A stretch of 64,000 nt of DNA from Leptidea sinapis (GCF_905404315.1 NC_066288.1:434001-498000); one strand, 5' to 3'; shown: positions 11,701 to 22,767, numbered from the stretch's first letter. Made by a program: numbers and translations. The notes: generated by a model from the sequence alone, not told the origin.

Positions 11701-11894
11701 GTGGAACTCGACTCCTTCATGACTCCATGATGTGGCAAGTAATAAGATGGCTCTGTAGAGTTCCAATCAAAAGAATTAATTTCAGTCATATGACCTAGCT
11801 CTATGTACTCACGCATGAAGTCAAAATAGAGTTTATGAAGAATTGGATTTTTTTGTAATCTACGTTCTAAAGAGATAAACCTATGCCTGGCCAT
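8784..11894 (-). pseudogene. pol: BEL2 pol: RT, RNase H and integrase, with two TGA codons
   Basis: Three stretches (11,894-11,583, 11,561-10,467, 10,214-8,784) share one frame; only TGA codons at 11,583-11,585 and 10,467-10,469 interrupt it. RT: FDASA block, then YVDDYL as the catalytic motif. RNase H: FTDASERAYGACVF, MPRLELCA and CDSTIVLGWL. Integrase (476 residues open): an HHCC zinc-binding region around HHKLFHAGPQ and HQCVKC, catalytic D in DTGVDYAGP, D in FSDNGSTF, E in SGLWESAVK, then the C-terminal domain found in BEL integrases. All catalytic residues appear present. The nonsense codons should block full translation unless suppressed. Confidence 0.92.
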
Positions 11895-11904
11895 GTTGTA
11901 AGAG

Positions 11905-12783
11905 TCACCTAGAATGGTGGGGTAGATTGAAGGGTAGAGTCACCACGAAACGACCATCAGATTCTCGATACGTGGTATCCACAAATATCTGCTCACAGCG
12001 CTTCTCTTCGGGAGTGAGTTTGTGTTTTGAAGAAATAAAATCAAGCTCCCAGAATCGAGACAAATCTGATAGTGTGTTGTCTGAAAACATGCACACGGGA
12101 GAAGAAGAGTCATTATTATGATTTGAGTTTATAAATAAGTCGGAAATCAACCAGCCTAACTTAGATTCAAATAAAGAAGGTTTGTTCTTTCCTAAACTGA
12201 TACGATTCGCGCCTAAAATTTCCCAAAATATTTCTGCGCCAACTAAGATGTCGACTGAAGACGGACAATTGAAAGTAGGATCGACAAGACGAATGCCAGT
12301 AGGTATTTGAAAGCTCCTTGTATCAACATAAGTTGATGGTAGCTTAGTACTTATTTTAGATAATACAAAGCATTCTATGTTGACTTCGTATACCTTATCT
12401 AATGACTGTAATTTAAAATTGCATGATTTTGTGCAGTTTGAAGACTGATTATTGATGCCAAACACTCTGGATTTGGTATTCAAAGTACAAAGGTGCAGCT
12501 TACGGCAGATATCCTCTGAAACAAAGTTGGCTGTGCTCCCGTTGTCCAGCAAGACCCGTGCGGTATGGAGCTTTCCGTTAGTATCCACCACGTTCACGAG
12601 CGCTGTGGAGAGTAACACAATTCTTGTTTCAGACGTGTTATTAAGAGTAAGCGCTACATTTTGAGAGGTAGATTGCTCTGGTTCATTCTCAATATGTAAT
12701 AAAGTGTTATGTTTCAGACGGCAATATTTACAAGAGCCTAATTTACATTTTGAAAGTACATGACCTGGATGTAGGCAATTCAA
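11905..12783 (-). pseudogene. BEL2 gag zinc knuckles and aspartic protease
   Basis: 292 residues open. The N-terminus has clustered Cys/His (CLHPGHVLSKCKLGSCKYC, then HNTLLH), the nucleic-acid-binding knuckles of BEL gag. A retropepsin-like active site follows at LLDNGSTANFVSE, with Asn where Ser/Thr is usual after the catalytic Asp. The rest is the linker leading to RT. A frameshift near 11,895-11,905 separates it from the pol frame. Confidence 0.85.
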
Positions 12784-12791
12784 ACAAACTT

Positions 12792-13254
12792 TTAAGTCTT
12801 GGGCCTTTTTAATACAGGTAAGTCTCTAAAGTTAGGGTAAGAAAATAGGAAATGTGACTGATTACATAATTGACATAATGAAGATTTATGATATATTATT
12901 ATATACTTATGCGTGTTTGAACAAGAGCTCACCTCGGACGCGATGTCTGCATTCAACTCTCTGCGCGCGATTGTGATCAGCTGGCGAGCAGTAGCCACTA
13001 GACTTATCAAATTCTTCGCGTTCCGCATATTGCTCGTCGGGGTCGTCCGCCAACATCTCCAACTCGTCCTGCAAGGCGTCATACTTTTCATGTAGGGCCT
13101 CAATAGCAGCCAGCCTGAATTCCAGTTCTACAGTCTGCAATTCGCTTAATTTTTTACAAGATTTAGATAGTTCAACATAATTCGAAAATTGTGTAAGCTT
13201 GGCCTTTATAGAACCTCGTTTTTTAATCAACGTTTTTATTTGAGACTCCGACAT
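12792..13254 (-). pseudogene. gag: BEL2 gag N-terminus, central domain deleted
   Basis: The frame opens at 13,254 and runs 115 residues: a basic, coiled-coil-like N-terminus (IKTLIKKRGSIKAKLTQF, then a Glu-rich stretch) as in BEL/Pao gag. It ends at 12,907. A Cys-rich knuckle (CQLCNQSHF) follows in another frame at about 12,850. The several-hundred-residue central gag domain expected between them is absent, so this gag could not form particles alone. Confidence 0.75.
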
Positions 13255-13911
13255 AATGAAGAAGGAAGAGTAAAGCTTGGAATAAAATAGAAGCCAACTA
13301 GGTGTATGTTTTTAAGAAGGCACAAGCAAACAGGCAATATAGAAAAGAAATAACACAGAAATGCAATTTTGCTATAGAATGATGTCAGGCGTTATAATGT
13401 TCAAATATGACGATAAATGAGACTAAGAAAATCTAGTTATTATGATGAATGAGATGAATATAAATAGAATTAAAATGAGAGGCAATGTACAAGAATAAAA
13501 TGACAAATGATTTTAAATTATGCAGGACAGCAAATGATTTTATATATTGACGAGTAGGTTGGAACGATCTCACGGTTGTTATGCCATCCACAGGTGATGA
13601 ATGAAATTAACACGTAGCCTCGTTGCCCGACGAATCGTGTGCGTTGATGCTGATCACGCGCAACCGAAGTTGATGATCCGCAATCCCGATGACCCTCCAA
13701 GTGGTCCCTGATTTAGTGGATGGCTGCAGGCGGTAAATCCAAGACCTGCAGAACGCACTCCACGACAACCAAAAGAAAGCAGGCACGACGACTTGAAGGA
13801 TTCAGGCGACAACTCGAAGAATGTTACGTGGCCGGTTTAGGTCCGTTAACTTTCTTTGTTCCTTTATACTGCTGGTCGCTATTTCATGTAGACAAGGTGA
13901 GAAGGACCATA
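13255..13911 (-). other. BEL2 leader with primer-binding-site candidate
   Basis: About 650 bp between the 5' LTR and gag. Two bases from the LTR, on the minus strand, TGGTCCTTCTCACC (about 13,896-13,909) is in the expected place for a tRNA primer-binding site, since it starts with the TGG that pairs to tRNA CCA. I could not assign the tRNA. The short ORFs here look fortuitous. Confidence 0.6.
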
Positions 13912-14168
13912 TGGTGGCGAAGCAAACAGCGGACTGTAGTTAAATGTTTATTGACAGCACAAAGTAACTATCGGTACTAATATATATATTAAGGTTATCG
14001 TATGCGGAAATATTGTAAATAGGTAGCTGCGCGTGCGCGGGTGTCGTGCTGATAGGGTTTGACGCGACTGCGGGACGTGGCACTGCCGAGTGGTGCCTCT
14101 CCGGCGGCTCCCCTCTGGCGTCCGGCTACACAACCGGTTCATCAGCCGCAGTTAAGGCGGCTCCAACA
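13912..14168 (-). repeat. BEL2 5' LTR
   Basis: A 257-bp terminal repeat matching 8,494-8,744 except for two substitutions, an extra AT-rich 23 nt near 13,969-13,991 and a missing stretch near 14,093. The outer flank is ACGAT at 14,169-14,173. In the sense direction this LTR should carry the promoter. Confidence 0.92.
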
Positions 14169-14725
14169 ACGATAGCTTCAGTTAACTGATGACGAAGTTC
14201 CTCATTGATATAAGGCCTTATTTTGTATAAATTAACTTAAAGAAAGCTGTCTTTATTTTATTATTTATATGTTGCACATACTTTTGCTCACCGTCCAAGA
14301 TAAGTCCAAGATTGCGCGCATTCTCGACTATTGCTATATCAGTGTTGTTTATTTTAATTTTGCTCTGACAGTTCAGCACACTTTCTTTTTTATGTTTATT
14401 TCCGATGATGATCATTTGTGTTTTAGAGAGATTTATCTTGAGGCAGTTGTTTTTTGACCAGGCATAAATGTTATTGAGATCACAATTTATTTTAATAATT
14501 GCTTCGTTTACGTCCTTAGCAAGGAATGAGTAGTATAATTGTGTATCATCTGCATAGAGATGGTGTTTACAGTGATGAATCTGTGAAGGTAAGTCAGAGG
14601 TAAATATGGAGAATAGGGTTGGGCTCAATAAGGAGCCTTGGGGAACACCTCTCTGTACTGGCATAGCAGTCGAGTACCTCTTCTGTCCGTCCATTCCCTC
14701 AGTAACTACGCATAAGCACTTCCCA
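14169..14725 (-). mobile_element. LINE family F, RT core segment
   Basis: This segment carries the RT core of F and is cut by BEL2 at 14,173. Its 5' boundary near 14,725 is a direct join to LINE E. F is therefore either a 5'-truncated insertion in E or part of a chimera. Confidence 0.75.
14218..14725 (-). pseudogene. LINE F reverse transcriptase core
   Basis: The open frame includes RGVPQGSLLSPTLFSIFTSD and the catalytic YADD in HLYADDTQLYYSF, then the ILDGEQKYVQH region. A stop at 14,218 precedes a segment that continues in another frame toward 14,174. The N-terminal part of the same open frame (14,726-14,844) is LINE E sequence, so this frame is an in-frame E-F fusion. Confidence 0.75.
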
Positions 14726-17097
14726 TAAGCATAATACGCGGCTAGTGCGGTTTTTAAGTTGGTAGTTCTTTTTAGTTCAGTTCTCAGAGTCCATATATAA
14801 ATTTCGATAATTTTGTTTTTGTTTTTTAGATATGGCCTTTCCAATTTAAATTACTGTCGATTTCAATGGCTAAATATGTTAATTTCTCGGCGCATTCGAT
14901 GTCCATGTTTTTAAAAGTATATATAATATTTAATGGTTCCCTTTGGTACGGTCGAAATTGGATTATTTTTGTTTTATTATAGTTTATTTCTAATTTATGG
15001 CCATTCATCCAGTCAGTAATGTCATTTAATAGTCGAGTGATTTTATCATTAAAATTATAATTTTTTGTTAAAGGAAGTAATAAAGAAATGTCATCAGCAA
15101 ATAATATTCAATGTTCGTCAAAAATTTTCGGCAAGTCATTTATATAAATTTAAAACAAAATACACCCAAGGACACTTCCTTGGGGTATTGAGTTAGTCAT
15201 GGTTGTCATGTCCGATCTGATGTAACTTACTAGCCCTGTTTTATGGTCACAATTTTGTACGTCGACTTATTGTTCGCGGTTTTCTAAATACGATTTAAAC
15301 CATTCGTGTGGTGTGCCTCGTATACCTATGCCGTATAGTTTATTTAATAATATGTCAAATTGGAATTTGTCATATGCCTTTGACATGTCCAACATTATCC
15401 CTATTGCATATTTTTTGTCATTTAGGATGTTATATACCTCTTGAATGTATTTATAAACTGCTAATGTCGTACTGCGATTTTTTCGAAAGCCGTATTGGCT
15501 TTAGTCAAATATTTTAAGCTTTTCACAGAACAAATTTAGTTGTCGACACATAGCGGTTTCAAAAATTTTTGATGCTGCAGGGAGTAAAGCTATGGTACGA
15601 TAATTTCTTGGGTCCGTTTTTCCTATAAACTGGCCTTATAATGCATTTTTTAAGGAGGTCTGGGAACACGCCACCAGTGAATGATTGGTTAATAAGGAGG
15701 TATAATGGTAGTGTGAGCTCTTTTGCACATTTTCTTAGAAACGAGGGCGGCACTTCGTCAATTCCGCAGCTGTTTTTATTTTTTAGCGAGCGTATAATAT
15801 CGTATATTTCGCGCGGCTCCACTAGACGCAGGAACATACTATTTTCGACCGGGTTGTATACTGGACAACCCGCGGTCGACTGATCAGTCGAGTGACCGGC
15901 GCATGCGGCCCCTCCAACGGAAGCAAAGTAAGTATTGAATGTATTTGCTATCTGCTGTGGTTTCGACGTTAGTTTACTGTGGATATTTAATGTGATGTTT
16001 GATCGGGGTTTTATTTTATTTTTATTTGTACTGTCTCTTACTATTTGCCACATGGATTTTGTGATGTTGTTTGACCGCGCCATTCTCCTAAATTTATCGA
16101 TTTTTTTGGATAGTATAACTGCTTGTTTCAGTAATTTATTGTATTTTTTATAGTCCTCTTTAAGAATTTTATATTTAGAATGTAAAACGAGAATATTTAG
16201 CAATCTTTTATTTTGACACGAGACTTTTATACCTTTTGTTAAGTAGGTTTTCTTTTTCGTATTTATCTTGATTTTTTTTGAAGGTATACACCGATTTAGG
16301 AGATTTGTGATTATTGTATGAAATAATTCATAGTTTTCATTAATTGTTTTTTTTATTGGTAATATTTTATTCCAATCGATTTTAACTAACTCTGATTTAA
16401 AGAGGTTTATGTTATTTTCGTTGTAGATTCTTTTTCTTATTATTATTTTATTTGTTTCGTTATGTTTTAGCCCTTTTTTTTGATAGATTGTTCCCTTATG
16501 ATCTGAAAACCCGTAGTCGTGTACATAAATTTGGTGTTCATCTTTGAAGTTCGTAAATATGAGGTCTAAGCAGGTTGAGCTAGTTTTTGTAACCCTAGTT
16601 GGTTGGTTAATATGTTGAAGAAAGTTATATTCTAACATGAGGTTAATTAAAGTGTTTGATTTATTTGAATTTTTCATAATATTTATGTTAAAGTCACCAC
16701 CAAGTATGTTTTTTTAAGTGTATTTGATAGCAATTAATTCTAGTATTTTCCTTAATTGTGTTAACATAATATCGGTCTTCCTACCATTACAATACATACA
16801 TATTATTAGAGTATTTAGATAAATTAATTCCACTGCGCAAACTTCAATTATATATTCAATTGTCATGTCCATAATGTCCTTTCGTTCAATAAATTCTATG
16901 TCATTTTGCAATAATATTAGAACACCGGCTCCTTTATAGTTCTTGCGACAATATGATGTCGCCATTGAGTAGTAACGGAACTGAATTGAATCGATTTTTT
17001 CATTCGATAGCCATGTTTCAGATAAACAAATACATTGGTATAGATTTTCCTGTAAAAAGTCTTCAAGGACGTGTAACTTGTTGTTTAAACTTTGCAT
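14726..17097 (-). pseudogene. LINE E ORF2: endonuclease and reverse transcriptase, multiply broken
   Basis: Endonuclease motifs are SETWL in 16,714-17,097 and FSDHKG in 15,559-16,677, with a frameshift between them at the GGDFNIN block (about 16,690-16,710). RT begins with LKNKNSCGIDEVPPSFLRKC and GGVFPDLLKK. After 15,559 it continues in other frames through SQYGFRKNRSTT, MSKAYDK, PQGSVLG and LFADDISLLL (about 15,070-15,100). The stretch 14,826-15,008 is the region after the core. At least four stops or shifts are present. Confidence 0.8.
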
Positions 17098-17104
17098 ATT
17101 TTGG

Positions 17105-17699
17105 TAAAATATATTCAGTTCAGTTCCGAAATGTCTTCTCTAAACTTTTTGAGTTATTTTGCGGTTTATTACTGAGGTTGTGTGTAGCTATCGTCGCTTC
17201 GGATTGGTTCATGCTGCTTAGTGTGTTGTCTATTCCAGCGTTTGATATTCTCCCGTCTATAATGAGTTTATTTCCGCGTATAATAGCGTGTTGCCCATTT
17301 TTCCTAGCGATTTCTAAACTTCCCTCATCATATTTCTCTCGCGTAGGGGATTTCCAGTCAGATACTCCGAGATTGCATACCCTGTATTTTTAAAATATCG
17401 ACCATTTTTTAAGATATGTTTTGCCATTCTTTTCCTAATCAGCTCAATCATTATAGGCCTACGGGCTCCTTTTTTTCCTATCCGAGTTGTTTCTTCGATG
17501 TATCCTACTTGTTTAGGTTGGTAGGTTGATATTTAGGATGTTGCCAAAGATACTTATTATTTCCTGGTGTAGTTCGAATTCTGTTTCATGGTGTATTTTT
17601 TATTGTTGTCGCATTCAATGCTGGGTGTAGATGTTGAGGTATTTATCTGTCTTTTTAGTTGTTAATTACATATTTTAAATCTTCCCGCTCTCTTTCCAT
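17105..17699 (-). pseudogene. LINE E ORF1 C-terminal part
   Basis: On the minus strand several frames hold an ORF1-like C-terminal domain, clearest at about 17,370-17,500 with RRPIMIELIRKRMAKHILKN and ISEYL. This resembles the RNA-binding C-terminal domain of LINE ORF1 proteins. The coiled-coil-like piece LDMEREREDLKYVINN lies just beyond the B insertion and joins conceptually to 19,938-20,396. Multiple stops make it non-functional. Confidence 0.6.
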
Positions 17700-17705
17700 G
17701 TCTAA

Positions 17706-19917
17706 TTTTTTTTTTTATTGAATAGGAGGACAAACGAGCGTACGGGTCACCTGGTGTTAAGTGATCACCGCCGCCCACATTCTCTTGCAACACCAGAGGA
17801 ATCACAAGAGCGTTGCCGGCCTTTAAGGAAGGTGTACGCGCTTTTTTTGAAAGTACCCATGTCGTATTGTCCCGGAAACACCGCACAAGGAAGCTCATTC
17901 CATAGCTTTGTAGTACGAGGGAGAAAGCTCCTTGAAAACCGCACTGTGGAGGACCGCCACACATCCAGATGGTGGGGATGAAATCCTAACTTGTGGCGTG
18001 TCGTGCGAAAGTGGAATTCGGCATCAGGAATCAGGTTAAACAGCTCTTCGGAACACTCCCCGTGATAAATGCGGTAGAAGACACACAATGATGCGACGTC
18101 TCTACGCAACGCCAAGAGATCCAGCCGTTCACAGAGCACTGAGTCCCCGACAATTCGAGCTGCTCTACGTTGCACGCGGTCAAATGGATCGAGCAGATAC
18201 TGGGGTGCGCCAGACCAGAGATGACAGCAATACTCTATGTGTGGCCGGACCTGCGCTTTGTAGAGCGCTAGAATGTGGGCCGGCTTGAAGTATTGCCGTG
18301 CTCTATTGATGACGCCCAGCTTCTTCGAAGCCAATTTGGCTTTGCCCTCCAAATGGCCACGGAATTGGCAATCGCTCGAGATTTCGAGACCCAGTATTCC
18401 GATACTAGGCGCGGCTTTAAGAGAAGTGTTCTCGAAGAGCGGTGATACGACAAATGGGGTTTTTTTAGTGGTAAGCGCGCAAACTTGAGTCTTCTGGGGG
18501 TTAAATTGGACAAGGTTCAATTTACCCCATTGCGCGACCTTCTCGAGAGAGGACTCGATAGAAGACACAAGTTTCTCCCGGCACTGGTCGACGATTTCCC
18601 GAGAGAGACCTGCATGGCCCGTGTATACGGCATCACCAGTGCTGTCGTCCGCATAGCAATGTATGTTGGAGGTGTCCAACATATCATTGATATGCAGAAG
18701 AAACAGCGTAGGAGATAGCACACAGCCTTGGGGCACTCAAGCATTCACGGACTTCGGGTTCGAGCAATATCCGTCGACAACGACCTGTATGCTACGCCCA
18801 GTGAGGAAGCTGGAGGTCCACTTGCACAAGCTCTCGGGAAGCCCAAATGATGGAAGTTTGGAGAGGAGCGCCTTGTGCCATACACGATCAAAGGCCTTCG
18901 CTATATCCAGGCTGACTGCCAGGCCTTCCCCCTTGCTTTCAATAGCCGCCGCCCATCTATGTGTTAGGTATACCAGAAGATCACCTGCCGACCGTCCATG
19001 GCGAAAGCCGTACTGTCGGTCGTTGATCAACTGGTGACCCTCTAGGTATACTAAAAGCTGGCGGCAAATTATGCTCTCCATGATTTTAGAGAGCAGGGAG
19101 GTGATAGCAATAGGCCTGTAGTTCGCCGGATCCGAATTGTCTCCTTTTTTTTGGATCGGATGGACAAGGGCTGACTTCCATGAGTCAGGGACTACGCCTT
19201 TGGAATAAGAGTGCCGGAATAAACGCGTTAGCACCGGCGTCAACTCAGGGGCACACGTTCTAAGCACGATTGGAGAAATGCCATCCGGCCCGCTCGACTT
19301 CCTGACATCCAACGAAAACAGAGCTCGCCTAACAGTTTTCTGTCTGAACTGTACTTCAGGCATAGAGCTCTGACACCGCGGGATGGTCGGCGGTGTTTTT
19401 CCGTTGTCGTCAAGTGTCGAGTTGGAGGCGAAAAGAGCGCACAGGAGCTCGGCTTTCTCTTTTGCCGTATGGGCCAGGGTGTCATTCCTCATGTGCAACG
19501 GCGGCATGGACGGCTGGTTGAAGTTACCAAGAGCAGCTTTCGACAACGACCAGAACTTGCGTGTTCCGGTCGGGTAACTGGAAAGCTGCTCGCCATGCTC
19601 GGTCATGCGCGGTTCTGTGCCCACCCCAGAATACGAAGGGCAGCCCGAGCGAGAGTGCTCGGGGAGGGATTCTCCGGCTCTGGTAGAGCCGGTACCCTCC
19701 TGGGGTAATATCTCTTTATGGACCGCTCTCATATTTTGTTGGGGGGAGGGGGTGGGGGTAAGGGATGGCCTACGGTCCTCGACACTAACCTATGCGAAAC
19801 ATAGCGGCACTAGGCCGCTACTTCACGCCGGTATTCTGTGCGAGTGTGGTAATTAACCCGGACGAGTCTGGGTCTGGGACTCCCCTATTCTTTTTACGCC
19901 CCGGGGAAAGTACAGGG
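17706..19917 (-). mobile_element. LINE family B copy 2, endonuclease deleted
   Basis: Complete at both ends: leader start at 19,917 (same end as copy 3 at 36,261) and poly(A) at about 17,706-17,716. Shortly after the presumed ORF start the sequence jumps, near 19,697, from the endonuclease N-terminus to the region before RT. It sits in ORF1 of LINE E. No clear target duplication is visible. Confidence 0.88.
17765..19732 (-). pseudogene. LINE B ORF2, endonuclease-less, one nonsense codon
   Basis: A 19,732-18,737 stretch (331 codons) and an 18,736-17,765 stretch (323) are in the same frame, separated by one TGA at 18,737-18,739 where the other B copies have GGA. RT motifs: SSGPDGISPIVLR, NYRPIAITSLLSKIMES, LDIAKAFDRVW, PQGCVLSPTLFLLHIND, and the catalytic YADD. 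The C-terminus has FLPRTTKLWNELPCAVFPG. The endonuclease is deleted near the N-terminus. Otherwise this is the best RT of family B here. Confidence 0.88.
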
Positions 19918-20447
19918 CAAATCAGGGTAATATCTTATCATTTAGAATTTTGTAATTCCTTTCTTATGTTTAATTGCTCTGCGGAGAGCGTGTTTGTTTT
20001 TTGTGTGAGTTCAACCTGTAATTTGTGAATTGCTTGATTTATTTCACTTTGGATTGTCATTCTAATTTCAGTAAGGATGGAAAATTTGTTGCTTTCTAGT
20101 TTTGCGTCAAGTAATTGGCTGAGTTGCTTTAGGGTGCAGGGTTCGGAGTCCGTTGTAGTGTTACCTATTCCATTTTTTTCTGGTGTTTTATATATAAGCT
20201 CGCTGGACTGAAACGTATCGCCAGGGACGCTGCGGTTTTGCGATAGGGTCTCATCTATAGAAATGTTCGTGTCATTTGTTAGGGACGACTCTGTTTGGCT
20301 ACGTATTTGGAGTGTTATCATTTCTATTACGTCGTGAAATTCGCGTGCAGTGTGTGCATCGCCAGTTTCGCTTTGAATCAGCCGGTTAGGCGGCATAGCA
20401 GGTCTTTGTTATGTTTACACATTCTAGATGAAAGATTCCTTTGCAAC
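19918..20447 (-). pseudogene. LINE E ORF1 N-terminal part with PHD-like finger
   Basis: The open frame 19,938-20,396 encodes 152 residues, Ser/Thr/Gln-rich then helical and probably coiled coil. In another frame at about 20,350-20,440 a zinc-finger pattern can be read: CCSCKGIFHLEC, then NWRCTHC, interrupted by a TAA. That Cys/His spacing is PHD-like, as in ORF1 of CR1-type LINEs. B copy 2 interrupts the 3' side and the RTE fragment the 5' side. Confidence 0.65.
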
Positions 20448-20959
20448 TACAACATTTTAGAACATTTTTAATTTCTGTAATTTGTTTTCCAAACACTTGG
20501 CTTAAAACAAAAGCTATGGAGACCTGTTTAATGCCATGCCTCACTTACGCTTGTCAGACATGGCCTCTAACCTATAGAAACTTAGAAAAAATTAAAGTTT
20601 GTCAGAGAGGAATTGAGAGAAGTTATATGGGGCTAAGAATAAGAGACAAAATTAAAAATGTCACAATAAGAAATAAAACAAAATCAAAAAATGTAGCCTT
20701 ATCTGTTCTGCGTTTAAAATGGAAATGGGTTGGACATATACAAAGAACAAAAGACGAAAGATGGTCTAAAGTAGTAACGAATTGGTACCCTATAAATAGG
20801 AAACGAAATCGAGGCAGGCCTAATAAGAGATGGAGCGATGACATAGTAGAAACAGCAGGAAAGATGTGGACAAGAATTGCAAGAGACAGGAACAAGTGGA
20901 AATCAATGGAGGACGCTTTTATCGCTAAAGGCGGTCCTTATGTCGAAATTAATAACTAA
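20441..20959 (+). pseudogene. RTE-clade LINE C-terminus (RTE2)
   Basis: The frame encodes the C-terminal domain of an RTE-type ORF2: CLTYACQTW, the RLKWKWVGHIQR block, then NRGRPNKRWSDDI and MWTRIARDRNKWKSMEDAF. It is 5'-truncated, without RT or endonuclease. The first codons may belong to flanking E sequence. The start is probably not a real initiation site. The same domain lies at 34,568-35,214. Confidence 0.88.
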
Positions 20960-21103
20960 TTATAATAACAAAATTTATATTTTTATTTAAAATAGTGAAT
21001 ACTAACACATACTAACAAATACAATTTATAAGTAAATATCTTAATGTATAGATGTAAGGAAATAAAGCTATAAATAAAAAATAAATAAATAAAAAATAAA
21101 ATT
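20448..21103 (+). mobile_element. RTE LINE copy 2, 5'-truncated
   Basis: It contains the C-terminal ORF2 piece and a short 3' UTR ending in AAAT/AATA repeats (about 21,060-21,103). It interrupts the 5' part of LINE E. Confidence 0.8.
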
Positions 21104-21699
21104 TGTTTTCCGCAGTGTCTACAGTCCATCCTTTTTTCTTTTGAGCTAATTTCCGTTAGGTATATGTTTGAATAGATGACGCGTAACCGGTTATGAATCA
21201 CTGCGCTTGCATACGTTTACTGGTTAAGACAAGGATGCAGTTCGTATAAGAACATCAGTGTGAGCGGAACAGACGTATACGCGGTCATTGGCCTCGGACT
21301 CAGTGCGATCTTGGCCGAGTTGATCAGCTGTTTAGGTTACGTATCAATATTTCAACAAACGTTTTAAAATTTTGTTAGTTAACACTATTTATCATCATTA
21401 ACTTGGTATACACCACTACTTACATTTATCTTTCACTTCTCACTACACTTTAGCACGTTTTTTTCTTCAGTTTTTACTTTAATAGTAACTTTTAGATTTT
21501 AAAACACAGGAGCGTTACGGATCAGCTGTTAGTCGTTTCGCGCGGGGCGGGTCTTCGTGTTAGCCAGGTGTAGCCTGAATACTGCTGTAAGTGAGATTGG
21601 ATGTTCTGTAGGTTTGAATATCAATACAGAATATATGATGTGTGTGATAACAGAAGGGCTCACTATTAAGCCCTATTTTATTAATTAATAAATTATTAT
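21104..21699. other. unassigned DNA
   Basis: About 600 bp between RTE2 and LINE G with no recognisable protein or repeat. Base composition is mixed, with moderately G+C-rich patches near 21,180-21,320 and 21,530-21,570. Confidence 0.5.
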
Positions 21700-22735
21700 T
21701 AATGCAGTGTTAAAAAGTAACCTGGACATAAAAATTGACAACGTGGTCTTAGAACGGGTAACGTCCGCACGTAATCTTAGAGTTCTACTGGATGGTGAAC
21801 AAAGTGTGTGGAACACGTGAATACTACGGATACGTTTTTAAAAGAAGACTACATCAGTGGTTAATAAATAAGTATTTTAAATAAATTTTTCAATACAAAA
21901 TGAATCAGTCTATTTGATAATAATATATATAAATTAATATAATTTTATGTCATTGCATTTGTTAACATTATACATAGGTACTAAATTAATTATTTAATTA
22001 TTTACGTCTCATATTATAATATCTTTAAATTTTAATTTTATAAATATTAATCCAAGCATTGTGAAATTCGACATGTTTCAGTACAACAGTAGTGTTTAGA
22101 CAATTTTGTAACATATTTTGCATATTAATTGACGAAACATATTGGATTATCAATAATATTATGTTAACATCGTAAATACAATGTTTCCTGCAAATAAAAT
22201 TTCATTTCATTCTATTTCTAAAAATAGAACAGCTTTTTTTAATTAAAGACCTTGTATAAAATTAGAAACTATCTTAAAGAAGATTTGCGTTTACTTCTTT
22301 GCGAGACTGTGGTACTATCGCAGTTTAATTATTGTAGCTCCATCTATGCGCCGAGTTTGACCGCTAGTGCAGAGAGGGCAATACAGAGAGTACAAAACTC
22401 ATGTGTACGCTTTTGTTTCAACATACCCAGGAAAGCATATATAACTCCCTACTTGAATAGCAAGGGCATCCTGAACATGAGTGCAAGAAGACAACTTCAC
22501 TATGCTTGTTTTTACTCAAAAGGTTATTTGGAACAAGAAGCCTGAATATTTATTTGAAAATCTCCTTTGGGTTAAAGATTTCATCGTACAACACTTCTTG
22601 CGTGCAAAAAGACAACTCGGCCTGATAATCCCTAAGCAAATACCTTTCTCTAAAAGATTTTTCTATGTACGGACTTAAACACACGCTAACACTCACGCAC
22701 ACACGCAAACACCCACACACTTACATACACTTGAA
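21700..22735 (+). mobile_element. LINE family G (F-like) 3' fragment with internal insertion
   Basis: The first piece (21,710-21,830) encodes a region like F's NARNLGLILDGEQ block. The second (22,224-22,680) encodes the C-terminal RT region. Between them, 21,835-22,222 interrupts the match and ends in TTTCA repeats behind an AATAAA-like signal, so it is probably another small retroelement. After the frame there is a CA-rich 3' UTR (22,679-22,731), as in families C and F. Confidence 0.65.
22252..22678 (+). pseudogene. LINE G ORF2 C-terminal fragment
   Basis: Two overlapping frames, 22,252-22,545 and 22,481-22,678, together encode the region after the RT core: LYKIRNYLK-like start, VVLSQFNYCSSIYAP, then IQRVQNSCVRFCF. 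One frameshift near 22,500-22,545 separates them. The catalytic core is absent. It aligns with F around FNYCST at 8,430-8,470. Confidence 0.7.
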
Positions 22736-22767
22736 AGGGTAATCAGAAAACTTTTTTTTAATATTAC

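Larger units (their letters stand above)
8494..14168 (-). mobile_element. BEL/Pao LTR retrotransposon BEL2
   Basis: A 5.7 kb element on the minus strand with LTRs at both ends and a perfect 5-bp duplication ACGAT (8,489-8,493 and 14,169-14,173). Order in the sense direction: LTR, leader, gag remnant, aspartic protease, RT, RNase H, integrase, LTR. The LTRs begin TG and end CA. They differ by only two substitutions and two indels, so the insertion looks young. BEL/Pao identity follows from the gag/protease/RT/RNase H/integrase order and the integrase C-terminal domain. The central gag is missing. Confidence 0.93.
14726..17699 (-). mobile_element. LINE family E, main body
   Basis: A CR1-like LINE on the minus strand. 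It holds the end of ORF1 (about 17,105-17,500), the endonuclease (16,714-17,097 and 16,500-16,677) and RT (about 15,050-15,860 and on). The E element is split by B copy 2; its ORF1 N-terminus lies at 19,938-20,447. The RT C-terminus and 3' end are missing because E is joined to F near 14,725. Confidence 0.8.

Noticed and set aside
12913..13095. plus-strand ORF over BEL2 gag
   Set aside because: Shadow of the minus-strand gag frame.
13720..13980. ORF in the BEL2 leader and LTR
   Set aside because: Crosses the LTR boundary and has no recognisable domain; chance ORF.
20623..20895. minus-strand hydrophobic ORF as a membrane protein
   Set aside because: Antisense shadow of the RTE2 C-terminal frame.
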